From: Antedon mediterranea
Lineage: Eukaryota > Echinodermata > Crinoidea > Comatulida > Antedonidae
Assembly (NCBI RefSeq): GCF_964355755.1
Contig: NC_092677.1
Location: 7,321,001-7,385,000 of the forward strand
Length of the DNA stretch: 64,000 bases
Reading direction: 5' to 3'
In this document: in pieces, positions 59,201-64,000 of the stretch
Layout of the letters: each line of letters opens with the position of its first letter
How positions within the stretch are numbered: the stretch's first letter is position 1
Translations under genes and position numbers: made by a program
The notes under the pieces: generated by a model
What the model was told of the DNA's origin: nothing
The model's database searches: none
What the model saw: the letters and a program-made list of their open reading frames with translations, nothing else

Positions 59201-62122
59201 ATCGTTTATTGATTAAAACTTTTAAGATAAAGTACAGGGCTGTTGTCGTTTGAGGCACTGATCTGCATTATTGTTATACATTTAAATATACAACGGTTAC
59301 AGTTAGTTTTAGGTATTGCCATCCATGCATCGATCGCACCTTGCTATGAGAGGTTAGGCACTACTGGTAAAAAAACTTCACAATAGAAACCTAACTGTAC
59401 TAAAAAAAACCAAAAAACTGACATTTAAGTTGAAAAGCTTTAGGGAACAAATCATTCAATCCCTATAATTACAGCGTGATGCCATTACAGATGGTTATGC
59501 CCAATGCAAATTAATGTTCTGTTACTTCATAATTATAGTTTTTTTACTTTTAATTCCATGTCTTTGGATGTTTTTTTTTCTCTTCACTCATACATTTTCA
59601 ATTTGACTCCGGTGGATGAAAGTAAGTTTTAATTCAGCTTGCATCTATCGCCTTTTCCCCATTTAGATGGTAAAACCTAGACCAACGTATAAACATTTAC
59701 TAATATTTCGTAACTCATCGATGTTCTATAATTTATGCCGTGTTCATGCCGTAAATGTTAAGCCTATGTTCTTTCTGAAACGAACCATCTCACTCCTGTC
59801 TCGCCTACATTGCTGTTTGTTTCATTGATGTCCTATCGATCATTTACAGATCCACACGCATTCGTTTTAAATATATGCTTTTCGATAATCGAGAAATATC
59901 GTGTTTCGTATTATTTACCGAGTTTCGCGCGATGATTAGATATCCGTTTCTACTATAATAATTATCTGTTATAACGTCAATGCTCTTACGTCATATTTTA
60001 CATGATAAAACACCAGATCCAATGGCAAATTAGCCACTTCGTTCGACATATCCTTTTAACAGGTGTTATTTAAATGTGTTCTGATTCTGGAATTAAGGTT
60101 CGGTATTCATGATTTATATTATTAAACGAAGATTTACTGTTGTGTTAACACATTTTAGCAGCCCTACATACAGTAATTTGTACACAACACACTGTCAACA
60201 ATCGCTGGTCATTTCTGTGTATAATTATAGCCCTATAACGTTAATAAATTTGGTTATACAAAAAAAAAATTACAACCAATATTCCAGTGCAAGAACGGTA
60301 AGAACAAAACACTATTATACACTCTGCATACTATTTGAAACGTTGAAATGCACCGGTACCGAAAAAAATTAAGCCACTGCGGACTAAACTATTAATGTAC
60401 AATGTTGGAAGTCATTTTACATTAATTCATTAAAATATTCTGCTTTTTTTCTGCGTTGTTTTAATTTACGTGCAAGTACCTTGGCGTCAACAACGAACGG
60501 TTATTATAGTGGTCTTACAATGCGTTAACGATAATGAATAGTCCGACGAAGTGGAAACAACCTTCCATTATTCCTGATACGTATTAACGCCTATGAAGCA
60601 GGCAATAACAGTAAATTACAATAAGCAGTAATTCGGTTACTTATACTGTAATAGTGTGAAATTTGTTCAGGTTTCGACTAAACATTGCCGCGCAATTGCA
60701 CTTCTTCTGCATGATGCCTGATCCCAAGACGTAATTTATTATTCGGCCAAACTATATTATAAAAAAAAAGCAACCTTTTTCAAATACATCATTATGTATA
60801 AATAATACTAGTTTTGCGGTTGCAATGCGTTGCCATATGATATTTTAAACATTGAATAAAACAGTGAGGGTGTTAATGCAGACGTCTTTATTATTCATGT
60901 TTTTTTTATGTTACAACAAAAATATTGCATCATTGAAATTAAATTTCTTATATTATTAGATTCTACTATTAAGGCTTACGTAAATCAATTAGTGATTTGT
61001 CCGAGAAATATGAAATTGACAAAAAATATATGTGAATTGGCAAAGCGTCAATTGCTGTCTAGTTGAAATTGATGAAGTGTTCGCATTATGTAGCTCTCTC
61101 GTCTCGCCAGCACATTACCGATATTCGGTCAAATTACCAATTTATCGTGTTTAATCGATTTACCAAATTGCTTGATACGAAAGTTATTACGTTTAATTCC
61201 AAGTACGGTGTTTACTTAATGGAAAACTGAATAATGTATTTATTTAAACATTATTTAAACTGACTGTGGTTGTATATTGTACGTCCATTATGTATGTCCA
61301 TATATCAGTTGGAATTCATTTAGGCCTACAGTTAGACAATTATTTATGAGAAAATCATCTACATTTTGAATGTATATACAAATTAAACTACAATATGTTC
61401 GTTTGAACAATTTCCAAGAAACTTGGTCGTCGAAAAATACTATACAATAGTATGCACTCCCCTCCAATTTCAGTTCCTCCAAATGTCGGGTGGCCAAGTC
61501 AACTCCGGGCCTCACAAAATCATTGAACGTACATAGCGAAATGGTTAATATATAAAAAGCTATTTTACCTATCAAAAGTAATCAGTAAGTTACTAATGAA
61601 AAACAGTGTCGTTAGTATTATACCTAAGACAATTGAAACGTTTGCTCGGTGTGTCGAAAATTCGATATCAATCACAATTGATTAATTGTACTATTATACC
61701 ACTTAACTCACTTTATTCTTCAACGTTTGTAACTATAAATACCAAATTGATCTTTAGTTGATGTATTGATATCAATACAAACGCTTATGACGAATGTTGA
61801 TGCTTTTAATCAATGACGTAATATAGTATAATTCAATAATTAAAACAATAAATCATACAATGATACGTATTAAAGAAATAGTTTATCCGTAAACATATGC
61901 CTACCATGCTTTTACACGTACGACCACCTCTCCTTCTAATGGAGTTGGCTCAGAAATTTTCTGAACTTTCATCCGTTGAAGACCCCCAAAAGCCGTCAAA
62001 AACACCGCCCGTATTTCGTTAACATCCTCTGCTTCAGTTGCCTGCTCAACTTCAACTTTTTCATTATTATTTCCATTTTCGGCGGGAATATCAACTGTAC
62101 TTGGACTTTCCTCAGATGCCAT
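44275..62122 (-). CDS. VAT1L: VAT1/VAT1L-type quinone oxidoreductase-like protein (one exon not located)
   Basis: Exons 61905-62122, 50433-50562, 49825-50040, 49025-49170, 46255-46358, 45087-45281, 44591-44683 and 44275-44343. Phases agree except between the fifth and sixth, where an exon of 3n+2 bases (about 20 codons expected) is needed but was not found. The start is ATG at 62122-62120; a GTG three codons upstream is not used. The N-terminus is acidic and low-complexity. Then come the zinc-less MDR fold: AVFLTAFGGLQ, GLSFVDLMLRQG, PPKTPLVMGFEC, HGDRVIVF, MSFEEAASLPMSYLTAYMM, the nucleotide-binding loop SVLVHSAGGGVG, QLCKTVENV, DVVLDCLCGDDT, WWQVDKINPIKLYEENK, IKPIIDSTWAFEE and NIGKIIL. DCLCGD and WWQV..INPIKLYEENK are closer to VAT1L than to VAT1. 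VAT1 proteins are cytosolic or vesicle-associated; their substrate is unsettled. The last exon encodes a serine-rich tail. Confidence 0.88.
46480..46612 (+). repeat. LINE 3'-end relic (VAT1L intron)
   Basis: TTTTTGTGAGGGTCCCTAATG, then GATTAGCTTCGG, TGGATGGACCATCCTCATAA and an AATAAAAATAAATA tail. GAGGGTCC pairs loosely with GGACCATCCTC to form a terminal hairpin, as in several CR1/L2-like non-LTR element 3' ends. No coding part is attached. Confidence 0.45.
52494..52565. repeat. Palindromic AT-rich repeat family C fragment
   Basis: GAGATCCAGCCACTGATACC, CACAGCATTG and TTTGTCAGTAATGTGCCCTTGG are the reverse complement of the right part of the copy at 22372-22440, with a few changes. Confidence 0.7.
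54331..54832 (+). repeat. 251-bp tandem duplication
   Basis: 54331-54581 and 54582-54832 are nearly identical head-to-tail copies; for example GACATGTATTATTG differs from GACATGCATTATTG. Both contain TTTCGGAAGTAATTCCCAGG and end CACGACCTAGATGGTAC. Confidence 0.93.
54822..54858. repeat. Perfect hairpin at the end of the tandem duplication
   Basis: CTAGATGGTACGC (54822-54834) and GCGTACCATCTAG (54846-54858) are perfect 13-bp inverted repeats around an 11-base loop GAGCGAAGCGA. The loop region GCGAGCGAAGCGAGCG is GC-rich in an AT-rich setting. It may mark a transposon terminus. Confidence 0.8.
55776..55949. mobile_element. MITE-like element family A, best-preserved copy
   Basis: Starts AAAGCTCTGTCTACACTATC and ends GATAGTGTAGACAGAGCTTT, giving long perfect inverted ends around about 130 bp. 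It carries a nested inverted repeat near the right end (ATGGAGGTATAA ... TTATACCTCCAT). The core shares CATATTTGGGCACATCACAC with the other copies. Confidence 0.85.
56238..56636. repeat. Dispersed 380-bp repeat, copy 2
   Basis: Same orientation and order of shared words as 7416-7800, with scattered substitutions and small indels. Confidence 0.75.
57296..57374. mobile_element. MITE-like element family A, right-half fragment
   Basis: CATATTTGAACATATCACTA, then CATATTTGGGCACACCACAC and the terminus TGCTAGTGTAGACAAAGCTT. The left half is missing. Confidence 0.6.
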
Positions 62123-62901
62123 ATTGTCCACTAAGCTTTGACTAGTATTGTTTATTCCTCCGTAGCCGTGTTTGTAATTCAGAAGATCGAATAATCAGTT
62201 ATGATAGCTCGTCCAGTCGCGATAGCTGATATATATCTAGGGTTTCTAACGCATGCGTGACTAATGATATGCAAATTAATTTCTGTGATTGATTTAAATA
62301 TTTCCAATTTAGCAAAGAAATATTTGAGTAGTAGATTGCTGAGTGAGCATAAGACGTCAGAGTAGATCGTAACGTACCAATCCGTTTGTGAATAGCGTGG
62401 TGGCGTTTTATACAGTATACTGTATGTTACTTTGACAAAATAATACAAAGGAATAGAGAAATTGTGTATTGTGTTGTTTTTCGCAGGTACAATTATTGAT
62501 ACCGCCTGCTTTAGAAGGTAATAATTGACCAAACCGTGCCTGTATGTATTTTTAACAGTTAGGCCTCTCTATTTATTATGATTGAAAGAAAGTTTGAAAT
62601 TGCGTTCTGATGTACTAGACCTACACTGATCCGAACACAAATGTGGCGTGTGTTGTATTATATGCAAATGAAAAGTACAAGTTTTGATTACCTTCAATTT
62701 ATTTTAATCACCATTGTCTTTATTATTTGATATTGATACTGTACTACTATATAATAGAGTGGACGTATAATACATCACTTTTACCAGTTACGGATAGGGC
62801 TAGCTAGGCCTTCTCACGGTAGTTGTAGGCCTACTAGTACATCCACCGCTAAGTACCACCACCGCTGAGAGGGCCCAGCTTAGTATAGGTAACGTACTTA
62901 C

Positions 62902-63006
62902 CGTGTTAGCTGCTAGAGAATTATGCCTAAACGATTGAGTATATTCCACTAAAATCTCACTCCATAACGTTTCTAAGATGCTGAATAGATAGTTGAAAGA
63001 CTTCAT
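62902..63006 (-). CDS. Possible first coding exon of an unidentified gene
   Basis: A minus-strand ATG opens 35 codons (MKSFNYLFSILETLWSEILV then EYTQSFRHNSLAANT) that end exactly at a strong donor (ACG/GTAAGTACG). The composition is protein-like, with an amphipathic, aromatic-rich helix pattern and few A/T-biased residues. I do not recognise the family. Splicing to the AG just upstream of the VAT1L start codon would be out of the VAT1L frame, so it would have to be a separate gene, a nested exon, or a 5' leader of VAT1L containing an upstream frame. No continuing exon was found between 62123 and 62900. Confidence 0.3.
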
Positions 63007-63141
63007 TTTAGATATCGTTTTTTAATCAACTGGAAAGATAGTTTTTAAAATGTATAATTTGAAGAAGAAAACAGTAGTAGAAAACACCGTCGTCGTCTTC
63101 AAATTGCTCAAATTTCATAAAACGCTATTTTCTTACTTCTG

Positions 63142-63226
63142 ATTGGCCAGAAGTGGTAGTCGGTTAAAAAGACCCGGAGTTATTTTTGTAAGCCAATCAG
63201 GGTCGTCTATTTTGCAATTACGTCAT
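63142..63226. promoter_or_regulatory. Candidate bidirectional promoter
   Basis: Between the minus-strand exon at 63006 and the POMGNT2 leader exon there are two oppositely oriented CCAAT boxes (ATTGG at 63142-63146, CCAAT at 63193-63197) and a CRE-like TTACGTCAT (63218-63226). Paired CCAAT boxes and CRE motifs are typical of metazoan housekeeping bidirectional promoters. Confidence 0.5.
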
Positions 63227-63422
63227 TGAACGGTAATTTGGAATTCTTACAAAGAAAGTGGGAGTTGGAGAAGTACAGTAGGGTCCTATTATTTAAGAGG
63301 AGAATATCATATACCAACCACTAGACCTCTAACTACTCACTTGCCTATTTCTGTTTTATCAGGCCTATGTTGTGGTTACATTTTGCAACTAAAAATAACA
63401 TGATCGTTTTTTTATCTTTCAG

Positions 63423-63479
63423 ATGGTTATGATAAACTGTTTGCCAGCTTTCAAACTATTGTGTATTGCATTGAACTAA
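63423..63479 (+). promoter_or_regulatory. Upstream ORF in the POMGNT2 leader
   Basis: An acceptor TATCTTTCAG ends at 63422, so the leader exon begins ATGGTTATG. This ATG opens an 18-codon frame (MVMINCLPAFKLLCIALN) that stops at 63477-63479, four bases before the main ATG. It is a candidate translational regulator. Its start codon is at the first base of the exon, so it is used only if splicing occurs here. Confidence 0.45.
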
Positions 63480-63483
63480 AAGT

Positions 63484-64000
63484 ATGAACCATTACGAATT
63501 ATTGATGACTCTTGGTATCATCGCTTTGGCATACTTAACCTATATCAACAAGAACTTAAACAACAAAATTAAGGAAAATTGCTCGTTTCGACCTTTGAGC
63601 ATCAATAACTATTCTGGCTTCATTCAAGTTGAGGCAAGCCTATTGGACAGTGGCACCTCAGCTTGGTGCCGTGGTGAGAGCAATGTAGATAAAACTTGCA
63701 AGTTTCATTATCTTTGTTATAATTCTTTGAAGGATGATTTTATTTTCTTTCATGGGACAACAAGCATGGCATCAGGACTACCACAAGATCGGTTCAGTCC
63801 AGCATTGGCTGACCTATCTTCTGTACCAAACCATAACACTCAGTATTTCAACTTTGTAGATTTACCATTAGATGCAATGGAGAGCTTTGATCAAATATTT
63901 CTTCTACGTGGAAATAGTTTTATTTTCAACCGTTTTAATCCGGCAAACTTGATGCATGTTTTTCATGATGATCTTTTGCCATTGTTCCACACTTTATCAG
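63484..64000 (+). CDS. POMGNT2: Protein O-linked-mannose beta-1,4-N-acetylglucosaminyltransferase 2, N-terminal part
   Basis: 172 codons are present before the window ends, with no stop. Residues about 5-20 (ELLMTLGIIALAYLTYI) form a signal anchor, as expected for a type II ER membrane enzyme. Then follow WCRGESNVDKTCKFHYLCYN, FIFFHGTTS, FSPALADLSSVPNHNTQYFN, NRFNPANLMHVFHDDLLPLF and the start of the next helix. These match POMGNT2 (AGO61/GTDC2, GT61 family, human 580 residues). The enzyme adds GlcNAc to O-mannose on alpha-dystroglycan, an early step of matriglycan assembly. The start ATG is supported by the position of the anchor and by the leader-exon acceptor at 63421-63422. Exon 2 continues to the window edge. 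Confidence 0.93.
   Translation, partial: MNHYELLMTLGIIALAYLTYINKNLNNKIKENCSFRPLSINNYSGFIQVEASLLDSGTSAWCRGESNVDKTCKFHYLCYNSLKDDFIFFHGTTSMASGLPQDRFSPALADLSSVPNHNTQYFNFVDLPLDAMESFDQIFLLRGNSFIFNRFNPANLMHVFHDDLLPLFHTLS

Larger units (their letters stand above)
50563..61904. other. First intron of VAT1L (about 11.3 kb)
   Basis: Coding exons were not recognised in this long AT-rich stretch. It contains a family C fragment (52494-52565), two related 90-bp segments (53270-53360 and 53983-54070), a 251-bp tandem duplication with a hairpin (54331-54858), MITE family A copies (55776-55949 and 57296-57374) and the second 380-bp repeat (56238-56636). The rest, notably 57.4-61.9 kb, shows nothing I can support; open frames at 57541-57876 and 60109-60372 look like random translations. 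Confidence 0.5.

Overview
This window looks like nuclear DNA from an invertebrate deuterostome, most likely an echinoderm. It is AT-rich, has spliced genes with short exons, and every recognisable protein is a metazoan family with vertebrate-like exon content. The palindrome TAGGCCTA is scattered throughout, which I associate with echinoderm genomes (an impression, not a test). Nothing here is bacterial: there are no operons and no CRISPR array. Exon models were built by hand from splice signals, reading phase and similarity to remembered families.

Layout. (1) 72-1634, minus: the 5' exons of a regulator of microtubule dynamics gene (RMDN1-like). (2) 2670-3953, minus: an intronless F-box protein. 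(3) 4907-11738, plus: three tandem secreted C-type lectin-like genes, each with three exons. (4) 12945-17646, minus: a complete nine-exon HMBS (porphobilinogen deaminase). (5) 19719-about 21855, minus: a complete RPS19 with a separate 5'TOP leader exon. (6) 22.2-23.4 kb: a tRNA-Val gene, a tRNA-like pseudogene and a tRNA-derived SINE. (7) 24012-28859, minus: a complete ten-exon SLC17 (sialin-like) transporter. (8) 31062-32760, minus: six identical tRNA-Ala(AGC) genes and one broken copy on a tandem repeat of about 270 bp. (9) 32956-39590, plus: a complete 13-exon PRMT5. (10) 44275-62122, minus: a VAT1/VAT1L quinone-oxidoreductase-like gene with a first intron of about 11.3 kb and one coding exon I could not find. 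(11) 63484 to the window end, plus: the start of POMGNT2.

Between and inside genes lie several short repeat families. At least four have terminal inverted repeats: TATTGTCCCCC ends; CTCTGTCTACACTATCAAAC ends; a 26-bp TIR element in a PRMT5 intron; and CAAGGCAATCTAA ends around a GC-rich tandem array. Two decayed LINE reverse-transcriptase remnants, a 22-bp minisatellite, an 86-bp array touching a PRMT5 splice acceptor and a 251-bp tandem duplication ending in a hairpin are also present.

Most genes are unrelated housekeeping genes (heme synthesis, ribosome, arginine methylation, O-mannosyl glycan synthesis). The candidates for something new are the lectin trio, with its DPN variant of the sugar-binding motif and an unusual cysteine-bearing tail, the tRNA-Ala array, and the TIR elements.
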